Below, piece by piece: positions 1 through 5,661 of a stretch of DNA of 12,309 nt. Source of the DNA: Bacteroidota bacterium (GTDB lineage: Bacteria; Bacteroidota; Bacteroidia; Chitinophagales; Chitinophagaceae); assembly GCA_023412975.1 (NCBI GenBank), contig JAEZRB010000209.1, positions 1 through 12,309 of the forward strand, in the 5' to 3' direction. The notes below the pieces were generated by a model. That model searched no databases, had not been told where the DNA came from, and saw only the letters and a program-made list of their open reading frames with translations. Both the position numbers and the translations under genes were made by a program. The first letter of the stretch is position 1. Every line of letters starts with the position of its first letter.

Positions 1-626
1 CTCAGTATAGCAACAGCTACTGAAGTCGTTTTCCTTGTAGTCATTTGTGTTTGTTTTTTTTGCTTGCGCCATTCTAAAATCCATATAATAAAGAAGATTG
101 CCGTTACGCCTACAATGATCCACCCGCCAGTATCGGGATAAGAATAAGAGTCAAAATTCAACAGTTTTTTATGCCCTATTAACGGGGGCTGGTAAGAAAG
201 ACCGGGAACCTGGATGGCTGCGGTCGGATCAAGGTTGTGGCCATAATCATATCCCCACATATAAAAATCAACCAGGGCGGCGATCGCTCCAATGACGGAT
301 GCAACAAGGTATACAAACAATAGTCTCCTGCTCCCGGTAATTGCCACAATCAGCCCGAATATCACAAACGCTCCTAAAATATAGACCAGGAATCCAAACT
401 CCGGAAACATATCAGCATTGATATGCTTCATGCCGATATAGTGATTAAGCCCGTTGATAATCTCCACCTGTCCCGTTATCTTATCCAGCCATATCTGCAT
501 TGACAACCCTTCGGGATATTGAGGTGCAACCAGGTAGATGGACCAGGCCGGTACAAAGAACATAGCACACATAGCCAGCGATCCAATAGCAATAATTATC
601 CTCGAAGTTAAACTCAGCTTTTTCAT
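1..626 (-). CDS. Conserved nos-cluster integral membrane protein, 3' end cut by window edge
   Basis: An open frame starts at the ATG complementary to 624-626 and stays open for 208 codons to the window edge, so the C-terminus is missing. The protein begins MKKLSLTSRI and has about four hydrophobic segments, near residues 9-33, 78-97, 102-124 and 168-186. The loop between the first two carries NGLNHYIGM, and the loop between the last two is Tyr/Pro rich. I believe a membrane protein of this kind sits beside clade II nosZ in other Bacteroidota, but I know no biochemical function for it; help with maturation of, or electron flow to, NosZ is only an inference. After residue 186 the chain turns basic (WRKQKKQTQ) and then hydrophobic again from about 203, so either a fifth helix or a fused domain follows outside the window. 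The gene lies 15 bases past a strong terminator that follows the fasciclin gene. Confidence 0.75.
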   Translation of the reverse strand, partial: MKKLSLTSRIIIAIGSLAMCAMFFVPAWSIYLVAPQYPEGLSMQIWLDKITGQVEIINGLNHYIGMKHINADMFPEFGFLVYILGAFVIFGLIVAITGSRRLLFVYLVASVIGAIAALVDFYMWGYDYGHNLDPTAAIQVPGLSYQPPLIGHKKLLNFDSYSYPDTGGWIIVGVTAIFFIIWILEWRKQKKQTQMTTRKTTSVAVAIL

Positions 627-640
627 AAAAAATTGTTGGT

Positions 641-672
641 AAAAAAAATCCGGAACTATGGAGTTTCCGGAT
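641..672 (-). terminator. Intrinsic terminator after the fasciclin gene
   Basis: Read on the minus strand, the arms ATCCGGAA (672-665) and TTCCGGAT (655-648) pair perfectly around a 9-base loop and are followed by a run of eight T (648-641). This is a textbook rho-independent terminator, 28 bases past the fasciclin stop. It ends only 14 bases before the ATG of the next co-directional gene, which leaves no room for a conventional promoter, so that gene and anything behind it may depend on read-through. Confidence 0.85.
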
Positions 673-700
673 ATCAATATGAGAAACTCTTTTTCTTTAC

Positions 701-1267
701 TTACTTAGCTGGTGGCAACAGCACGGCGTCAATAACATGAATGATACCATTGGCGGCAGGTATTGAAGTTACAATGTTTGCGGCATTATTCACGACAACT
801 TTGCCATCTTTGACCGTAATCGTAATATTGTCACCATTTACCTGGTTCAATGTTTGTCCGTCGGACATCATTTCCGTTCTTAAAGTTCCCACATATACAT
901 GATATTGCAGGATATCTTCCAGTTTCGCTTTGTTCTCAGCTTTCATCAGGTTATCCAATGTTTCCTTCCCAACTTTTTCAAACGCAGCATTCGTAGGTGC
1001 AAAAACGGTAAAGGGGCCCGCGTTGGAAAGGGAGTTAACCAGGTCCGCCTGCTTTATCGCAGCTACTAAAGTGGAGTGATCGGCTGAGCCGGAAGCGATC
1101 TTCACGATGTCTTTGGCGGAAACGTCGTCAACAACTGAAGCCTGACCGCCGGTAAGCGGGGTGGTACTGGTAGCATTTGTGTTGTCGGCGGCTTCATTGT
1201 TTGCATTATTGCATGAAACAAGAGCAAGGCCGGCAAACCCAACTAGAAAATTCAGGATCTGTTTCAT
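701..1267 (-). CDS. Fasciclin (FAS1) domain lipoprotein of the nos operon
   Basis: The 188-residue protein has a short signal peptide ending in a lipobox (LVSC, lipidated Cys19), a low-complexity Asn/Thr/Ala linker to about residue 45, and one FAS1 domain from about 50 to 188. The two FAS1 signatures are present: H1 as TVFAPTNAAF (87-96) and H2 as HVIDAVLLPP (177-186). FAS1 domains are usually extracytoplasmic adhesion or interaction modules. A lipid-anchored copy directly behind nosZ suggests a scaffold or partner for the N2O reductase complex, but that is inference. The gene starts 63 bases after the nosZ stop with a hairpin in the gap, and is followed by an intrinsic terminator. The product family is secure; the role is not. 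Confidence 0.92.
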   Translation of the reverse strand: MKQILNFLVGFAGLALVSCNNANNEAADNTNATSTTPLTGGQASVVDDVSAKDIVKIASGSADHSTLVAAIKQADLVNSLSNAGPFTVFAPTNAAFEKVGKETLDNLMKAENKAKLEDILQYHVYVGTLRTEMMSDGQTLNQVNGDNITITVKDGKVVVNNAANIVTSIPAANGIIHVIDAVLLPPAK

Positions 1268-1288
1268 AATTTATAGTTTGAAGGTGGA

Positions 1289-1321
1289 AATAAGGGCGAT
1301 CGTGAATCAATCACCCTTATT
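1289..1321 (-). other. Intercistronic hairpin between nosZ and the fasciclin gene
   Basis: Two 12-base arms, 1310-1321 and 1289-1300, pair with a single wobble (read on the minus strand: AATAAGGGTGAT and ATCGCCCTTATT) around a 9-base loop. The structure begins 10 bases after the nosZ stop codon. No T-run follows it, so it is not a standard terminator. An mRNA 3'-stabilising or processing hairpin that raises nosZ yield relative to downstream genes is plausible. Confidence 0.6.
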
Positions 1322-1330
1322 CTGTTTTAA

Positions 1331-3358
1331 TCAGTTCTTTGCAGCGGCAGTTGCGTCACCCACGGGTACACCCTCGGTGGTTACGACAGGTTTATTAGTA
1401 CCAGTACTAAAATGCAGGGGCACATTAGATCCCACCGGCGACACCCTCAGGTAACCCGACATTTCCTGGTGAAGCGCGGAACAGAAGTCAGTACAATAGA
1501 AAGGATAGATACCGGGTTTATCGGCTACCCATTTCAGTGTCTGAGTTTCTCCGGGCATGACCAGTATCTCAGCGGTGTTGGCGCCTTTGATCGCGAAACC
1601 ATGAGGCACATCCCAGTCCTGCTCCAGGTTGGTAACGTGGAAATACACTTCATCACCAGCCTTCACGCCTTCGATATTGTCGGGAGTAAGGTGAGAACGT
1701 ATAGCAGTCATCCAAACATGCACCTGGTTTCCTTTACGCTCCACTTTAGTCTGACCTTCTCCTTTTGAAACATAGGGGTGTGTATTTTCTTCTATTTTGA
1801 ATATTTTCTTTTGTTTGTCCTTAATCATACTGGCAGGCAATGCTTCTGCATAGTGCGGCTCACCCGTGGTTGGAAAGTCAAGTAACAGTTTCATTTTGTC
1901 ACCACTGATATCAAACAACTGTGCACTTTGTGTCAGTTCAGGACCGGTCGGCAGGTAGCGATCTTTGGTGATTTTATTGTAGGCAATCATATATTTTCCA
2001 TGAGGCTTGGCTGTAGGCCCGCCAGGGATGGAGAGGTGACCGATAGAATAGTAGGTGGGAACACGGTCCAGCACCTGCAGGTCGCTGATTCTCCATTTAA
2101 CGATCTCAGAAGATACGAACATGGAAGTATAACCATTACCTTTTCCATCAAACTCGGTGTGTAAAGGTCCAAGACCGGGTTTTGCTACTTCACCGTGAAG
2201 CGCAGCTTCGTATTTGATCACCGGAATACCATCGTATTCACCATCAAATGCCTTATCGGCGATTGCCTTTTGCAATTTGGTAAATGAAAATACCGGGATG
2301 CTGGCAGCTAGTTTGCCGGAAGCAACGATGTATTCACCGGTCGGATCCACATCGGTACCGTGTGGTGATTTGGGACAGGGTATCATGTACAGCATATCGG
2401 GGCAGTCAGCAGGGTCCAACACAAGTACTTCCTTAACCATAGTAGAAGTGGCAGTATGCGTATTCTCATCATACACATTATGTGCATAGTTTACTGCCTG
2501 CTTTTTAGCCTTTCCTGCTTTCACGTATTCTTCAGCTTTCTTCCAGTTTACTGCCATCACAAAATCTTTGTCCTTGGCTGAGGCATTTACTTCAAGCAGG
2601 GTATTGGCTTTTTCAGAATTGTAACAGCTGAAGAAAAACCAACCATTCGATTTTCCTTTCCCGGCGCGTGACAGGTCGAAGTTCACCCCTGGTGTCCGGA
2701 TCTGGAAGGCAATATTCATCTCGCCTGAAGTCGGATTTACTGATACAAAGCTGATAGAGCCTTTGAAATTTTGTTTATAAGTATTAATGGGTACATCACC
2801 GTTCTGATCGTCCAGCGGAACACTAAACCGTGTAGCTGCTACCACGTACTCAGAGTTTTCGGTGATAAATGGTGAGGCGTGGTTACCTGCACTGTTGGGT
2901 ATCTCCAGTATTTCCGCGGTACGGAAAGTCGTGAGATCGAGACGTGCCAGCCTGGGCGTATTGTTGCCATTGGCAAAAGCCCAGCGGCCATCATGCTCAC
3001 CGTTTGTTTGAGAGAGGGCGATATGGTGCAGGTCGTCCCAGGGTACAAAACCATGTGATGTGTTTAACATGGGCTTTGTTTCTTCACTGAAGCCATACCC
3101 GCTTTCTGGTGATGTAGAAAAAACAGGCACTATACGGAACAAACGGCCTGAAGGAATACCATAGATGCCGATCTGCCCATTGAAGCCACCCGACACTATA
3201 TTATAGAACTCATCATATTGGCCTGGAGCCACATAAGCTTTCTCAGCATCACCCGATGCGGCTGATTGTGCAGTCTTTGGTTTGCAGCTTTGGGTTGTGA
3301 AGAGGCAAGCAGCTCCCAGTACCAGCACCATGCTGGTTTTGAAATAATAAAATTTCAT
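1331..3358 (-). CDS. nosZ: Nitrous oxide reductase NosZ, clade II (Sec-dependent), probable lipoprotein
   Basis: NosZ reduces N2O to N2 outside the cytoplasmic membrane, the last step of denitrification. This 675-residue protein has a Sec-type signal peptide, not a twin-arginine one, ending TTQSC, so Cys25 is a likely lipid-attachment site. The beta-propeller domain carries seven candidate CuZ histidines in conserved contexts: H111 and H112 (DDLHHIALS), H160 (NHASPF), H333 (SPHGTDVD), H400 (GPLHTEFD), H453 (KPHGKY) and H502 (GEPHYAEA). The C-terminal cupredoxin domain (about 540-640) carries the CuA ligands H586, C622, C626, H630 and M633, in DVPHG and CTDFCSALHQEM. No ligand is missing, so the enzyme should be functional. 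It is the second gene of the operon, 35 bases after the cytochrome c gene. The Sec signal and the motif wording place it in the clade II (atypical) group common in Bacteroidota, often found in organisms without full denitrification. Confidence 0.98.
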   Translation of the reverse strand: MKFYYFKTSMVLVLGAACLFTTQSCKPKTAQSAASGDAEKAYVAPGQYDEFYNIVSGGFNGQIGIYGIPSGRLFRIVPVFSTSPESGYGFSEETKPMLNTSHGFVPWDDLHHIALSQTNGEHDGRWAFANGNNTPRLARLDLTTFRTAEILEIPNSAGNHASPFITENSEYVVAATRFSVPLDDQNGDVPINTYKQNFKGSISFVSVNPTSGEMNIAFQIRTPGVNFDLSRAGKGKSNGWFFFSCYNSEKANTLLEVNASAKDKDFVMAVNWKKAEEYVKAGKAKKQAVNYAHNVYDENTHTATSTMVKEVLVLDPADCPDMLYMIPCPKSPHGTDVDPTGEYIVASGKLAASIPVFSFTKLQKAIADKAFDGEYDGIPVIKYEAALHGEVAKPGLGPLHTEFDGKGNGYTSMFVSSEIVKWRISDLQVLDRVPTYYSIGHLSIPGGPTAKPHGKYMIAYNKITKDRYLPTGPELTQSAQLFDISGDKMKLLLDFPTTGEPHYAEALPASMIKDKQKKIFKIEENTHPYVSKGEGQTKVERKGNQVHVWMTAIRSHLTPDNIEGVKAGDEVYFHVTNLEQDWDVPHGFAIKGANTAEILVMPGETQTLKWVADKPGIYPFYCTDFCSALHQEMSGYLRVSPVGSNVPLHFSTGTNKPVVTTEGVPVGDATAAAKN

Positions 3359-3393
3359 ATTGGTGTTAATTTAATTGAATAGTTGCGATCTCA

Positions 3394-3876
3394 TTATTTG
3401 ACCCCATCGTTTTCGCGCATAAACTCCAGGATCTGGCGGGATTCATCTTTCGAAATATTCTGATTAGGCATTCTGACCAGGCACTGTTCCAGCAGTTTTT
3501 GTGCTTCGGGGTCTGTTTCCAACATCATATCAACATTGGTGATCATATTCATGATCCAATGCGGTTCTCTTTTTTTAGTGACATCCTTCCAACCCGGACC
3601 CACAAGCCTTTCGTCATCTAGTTTGTGACAGGCCTGGCATTTTAATTCGTAAATGCTTTTGCCACTGGCTACCCACTCCGCATTAAGTGGGGTGGTCAGT
3701 TCTACATCACCCGGTTTTATCTCTGTTCCATGCACCTCTTTTTGATCGCTTGCCGTGCCGTCTGAGGGCGTTGTTTCTGTCGTTTCGTCAGCTGGTTTTT
3801 GATCGCTGTTGCAGGCACCCAAAAAGAAAAGGCCTGATAGTAGGAAAATAATTGCTAGTTGTGATGTACGTTTCAT
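3394..3876 (-). CDS. Mono-haem c-type cytochrome lipoprotein, probable electron donor to NosZ
   Basis: The likely start is the ATG complementary to 3874-3876, giving 160 residues with a clean lipoprotein signal MKRTSQ...LGAC (Cys22). The frame is open 32 codons further upstream, but that extension would contain the promoter and has no signal peptide, so I reject it. After an acidic, Thr-rich linker a class I cytochrome c domain begins near residue 68, with the haem site CQACH at 80-84 and a probable axial Met at 136 in VRMPNQN. The protein is first in the operon, immediately before nosZ. Clade II nos clusters commonly encode such a cytochrome, so delivery of electrons to CuA of NosZ is the natural reading. 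Both proteins appear lipid-anchored, which would keep donor and acceptor on the same membrane. Confidence 0.93.
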   Translation of the reverse strand: MKRTSQLAIIFLLSGLFFLGACNSDQKPADETTETTPSDGTASDQKEVHGTEIKPGDVELTTPLNAEWVASGKSIYELKCQACHKLDDERLVGPGWKDVTKKREPHWIMNMITNVDMMLETDPEAQKLLEQCLVRMPNQNISKDESRQILEFMRENDGVK

Positions 3877-3928
3877 TTTGATGAATTGGAGGTTATAAAT
3901 AAAAGTAGTTAAATACTCTTTTATGGGA

Positions 3929-3936
3929 CAAATGTA
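3929..3936 (-). promoter_or_regulatory. Bacteroidota -7 promoter element for the nos operon
   Basis: On the minus strand this reads TACATTTG, an exact match to the Bacteroidota consensus TAnnTTTG. It predicts transcription starting near 3925, with a leader of about 50 bases before the cytochrome c ATG. I see no TTG at the usual -33 spacing. A CRP/FNR-like box occupies that area instead, as expected for an activator-dependent promoter. Confidence 0.6.
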
Positions 3937-3959
3937 TTCCGCACTGGAATCACCGCTTG

Positions 3960-3971
3960 TGACAACCGTCA
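3960..3971. promoter_or_regulatory. CRP/FNR-like operator for the nos operon
   Basis: The sequence TGACAACCGTCA is an inverted repeat TGAC-N4-GTCA. With flanks it reads TGTGA-N6-TCACC, 9 of 10 positions of the CRP consensus TGTGA-N6-TCACA. Its centre (3965.5) lies 33.0 bp from the centre of the TACATTTG element, so about -40 from the predicted start, the classic class II activator position. The REC-CRP regulator encoded at 6897-7952 is the obvious candidate ligand. Confidence 0.6.
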
Positions 3972-4125
3972 CCTCCCAGGATGATATTACTCAAAACCGG
4001 GCCCTCACAATGAAGCATATCAAATACCTTACCAAGGGAAAGGGTTTGACCACTCTCAGAAATTGAAAGAATTGTCTACTAAACTAAAAGATATTTTGGG
4101 AATCGTCAAAAATCATTACGATTGC

Positions 4126-4137
4126 TGACCACGGTCA
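4126..4137. promoter_or_regulatory. CRP/FNR-like operator for ric
   Basis: The sequence TGACCACGGTCA is a 5-bp inverted repeat (TGACC/GGTCA) around two bases. It matches the nos-operon box at 10 of 12 positions. Its centre (4131.5) is 33.0 bp upstream of the centre of the candidate -7 element at 4161-4168, the same spacing as at the nos promoter. This shared geometry is the main reason to believe both boxes. Confidence 0.6.
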
Positions 4138-4160
4138 TGTGGACAAGTGCGGCAAAAAAT

Positions 4161-4168
4161 TATCATTG
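4161..4168 (+). promoter_or_regulatory. Probable -7 promoter element for ric
   Basis: TATCATTG matches TAnnTTTG with one mismatch. It would start transcription near 4171-4172, leaving a leader of only about 16 bases before the GTG start of ric. Confidence comes mainly from its spacing to the operator-like box. Confidence 0.45.
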
Positions 4169-4187
4169 TTAATCAAAAACTTGTCAG

Positions 4188-4937
4188 GTGCAGACTGAAC
4201 CTATCCATCATAACTCTATCGTAACCGACCTTGTGATACGCAATCACAGGGCAACCGGCATTTTTCGAAAGTATAATATCAATTTTTGCTGCGGCGGCAA
4301 TATCACCCTTGATGAAGCCTGCAAACGGGCAAATGCCGACCTCCAGGAAGTGCTGAAAGAACTGACCGGGACCTTGCGGGTATCAAGAATGGCTGTTTCC
4401 GTCGACTCAAGCAAATGGACCATCGATTTCCTGATCGATTACCTTGTAAACGTGCATCATACCTACCTGTATGACAATTTGCCGGACCTAAGGGAAACCA
4501 TGGTAAAATTTACCAGCGGTCACCAGTCAAAATATCCTTACCTGGGTGAATTGATGGGGTCCTTTCACTCGTTTTCCGAAGAGATTTTCCCTCATCTTGA
4601 GCATGAGGAGAAGGTTATTTTCCCGTATATAAGGCAAATTGCCCACGGTCATGAAGACCGGGAACCATATGCGGCGTTACTTGTTCGGACGCTTCGCAAG
4701 CCAATTGATACGCTGATCCTGCACGAACAACAAAATATCGAACAATATCTTACAAAATTCCGCGATCTTACGAATGATTATACTCCGCCAGCCAGCGCCT
4801 GTGTGACGCATAAGGTCGCACTTTCTAAATTAAAGGAGCTGGATACTGACCTTTCACAGCATGTATACCTCGAAAACGAACTTCTATTTCCGAAAGCCCT
4901 TCAGATTGAAAAGGAACTAAAAGCTTTTTATAAATAA
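4188..4937 (+). CDS. ric: Iron-sulfur cluster repair / NO-response di-iron protein (RIC, ScdA/YtfE family)
   Basis: RIC proteins are cytoplasmic di-iron proteins that repair iron-sulfur clusters damaged by NO or oxidants. The 249-residue product has an N-terminal ScdA_N domain (about 9-65) with the hallmark CCGG at 34-37 (INFCCGGNITLDEAC). A hemerythrin-like four-helix domain follows (about 77-240), with candidate iron ligands H90/H91 (NVHHTYL), H136 and E140 (HLEHEE), H179 (LILHEQ), and H225 and E229 (HVYLE). The start is a GTG: an in-frame stop lies at 4170-4172, and the ScdA_N motif begins too early for any later start. It is divergent from the nos operon and shares its operator type. It is followed 9 bases later by a flavodoxin-domain gene, evidently in one operon. 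Confidence 0.94.
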   Translation: MQTEPIHHNSIVTDLVIRNHRATGIFRKYNINFCCGGNITLDEACKRANADLQEVLKELTGTLRVSRMAVSVDSSKWTIDFLIDYLVNVHHTYLYDNLPDLRETMVKFTSGHQSKYPYLGELMGSFHSFSEEIFPHLEHEEKVIFPYIRQIAHGHEDREPYAALLVRTLRKPIDTLILHEQQNIEQYLTKFRDLTNDYTPPASACVTHKVALSKLKELDTDLSQHVYLENELLFPKALQIEKELKAFYK

Positions 4938-4946
4938 TTAATATGA

Positions 4947-5489
4947 ATGAATATGAAAAGCCTTATCATTTTTAAGGGTAAATACGGCGCCACTGCTCAA
5001 TATGCGAGGTGGCTGGCGGATGAACTCAATTTCCCGGTTCATAAAAGTGATGATAATATTGACCTGAAATCGACCGCAGCCGAGCTAATTGTGATCGGTA
5101 CCAGTATTTATATCGGCAAACTGCAGATCACACCCTGGCTGAAAAATAATCTGGCATCACTTCGGGATGCCAGGATCTTCCTGTTTCTCGTGTCCGGCAC
5201 TCCCGCAAACGAATCTGAAAAACTCGAAGTTGCCATTCGCAACGGTGTGCCTGAGGAATTGCAGAAAAATATGACAGTCTTTTTCCTTCCAGGACGACTT
5301 CGTATCGACAAGCTGTCGTGGAAAGACCGGTTTATGCTTAAAATGGGTGCGCGTCTCACTAAAGAACCTGTTGCTAAAAAGGCAATGCTCACCGACTACG
5401 ACCATGTCAATAAAGAAAACCTCAAGCCGGTATTAGAATCGGTTCGGGCATATTACCTGGAAAATGCAAAAACGGTAGCAGTAAGTTGA
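4947..5489 (+). CDS. Flavodoxin-domain protein (HemG/Flavodoxin_5-like)
   Basis: The 180-residue protein has a flavodoxin-like Rossmann fold. An N-terminal beta strand (SLIIFKGKYG) leads into a probable FMN phosphate loop GKYGATAQYA (about 11-20), and the second strand and loop read ELIVIGTSIYIG (46-57). The single-domain layout and the wording around VIGTSIYIGKLQITPWL resemble the HemG/Flavodoxin_5 group, which includes menaquinone-linked protoporphyrinogen oxidase. A role in haem synthesis or as an electron carrier cannot be decided from sequence. It probably belongs with ric: the gap is 9 bases and a terminator follows. Electron supply to RIC or to cluster repair is an attractive but unproven idea. 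Two in-frame ATGs (4947 and 4953) are possible starts. An overlapping ATG at 4943 is out of frame. Confidence 0.82.
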   Translation: MNMKSLIIFKGKYGATAQYARWLADELNFPVHKSDDNIDLKSTAAELIVIGTSIYIGKLQITPWLKNNLASLRDARIFLFLVSGTPANESEKLEVAIRNGVPEELQKNMTVFFLPGRLRIDKLSWKDRFMLKMGARLTKEPVAKKAMLTDYDHVNKENLKPVLESVRAYYLENAKTVAVS

Positions 5490-5531
5490 TTTTTAAAAAT
5501 CTTGTAAAACATAGGTATTACAATACGTGTT

Positions 5532-5556
5532 ATAAAGGCTGTCTACCAGCCTTTAT
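5532..5556 (+). terminator. Intrinsic terminator of the ric-flavodoxin operon
   Basis: The arms ATAAAGGCTG (5532-5541) and CAGCCTTTAT (5547-5556) pair perfectly over 10 bp around the 5-base loop TCTAC, 42 bases after the flavodoxin stop. The following bases (TGTTTACGTTTATTT) are T-rich but not a pure run. It separates this operon from the kinase gene. Confidence 0.7.
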
Positions 5557-5628
5557 TGTTTACGTTTATTTAGCTTTCTGGTAGAATCTTCAGACCTTCA
5601 ATTTCAGCTTTCTATAGCCTCGATTACT

Positions 5629-5636
5629 TATATTTA
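5629..5636 (+). promoter_or_regulatory. Possible -7 element for the kinase-regulator operon
   Basis: TATATTTA matches TAnnTTTG with one mismatch, 26 bases before the kinase ATG. No TGAC-N4-GTCA box and no clear -33 TTG is visible upstream, so if this is the promoter it looks independent of the neighbouring boxes. Confidence 0.25.
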
Positions 5637-5661
5637 CAACAATTAAAATAGTATCTGAAGA

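Larger units (their letters stand above)
3877..4187. other. Divergent control region between the nos operon and ric
   Basis: These 311 bases separate the start codons of the cytochrome c gene (minus) and ric (plus). They hold two CRP/FNR-like boxes and two candidate -7 elements, listed separately. No convincing gene lies between them: the only start-to-stop frame I noted (ATG at 4010) has just 18 codons and no supporting features. The middle, about 3975-4120, is AT-rich and featureless apart from a weak box-like match at 4047-4058. Confidence 0.7.

Noticed and set aside
1161..2489. Several plus-strand frames opposite the fasciclin gene and nosZ
   Set aside because: They are the antisense of well-supported conserved genes and encode no recognisable domain.
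3877..3972. N-terminal extension of the cytochrome c frame to an ATG at 3972
   Set aside because: It would include the TACATTTG promoter element and the operator-like box, and it would bury the lipoprotein signal peptide that begins at 3876.
4047..4058. Third box-like sequence TGACCACTCTCA between the two operators
   Set aside because: One half-site is imperfect and it is not at the 33-bp spacing from a recognisable -7 element; it may be chance.
4010..4066. 18-codon frame MKHIKYLTKGKG in the divergent region
   Set aside because: Too short, no support from ribosome binding site or family, and placed between two regulatory sites.
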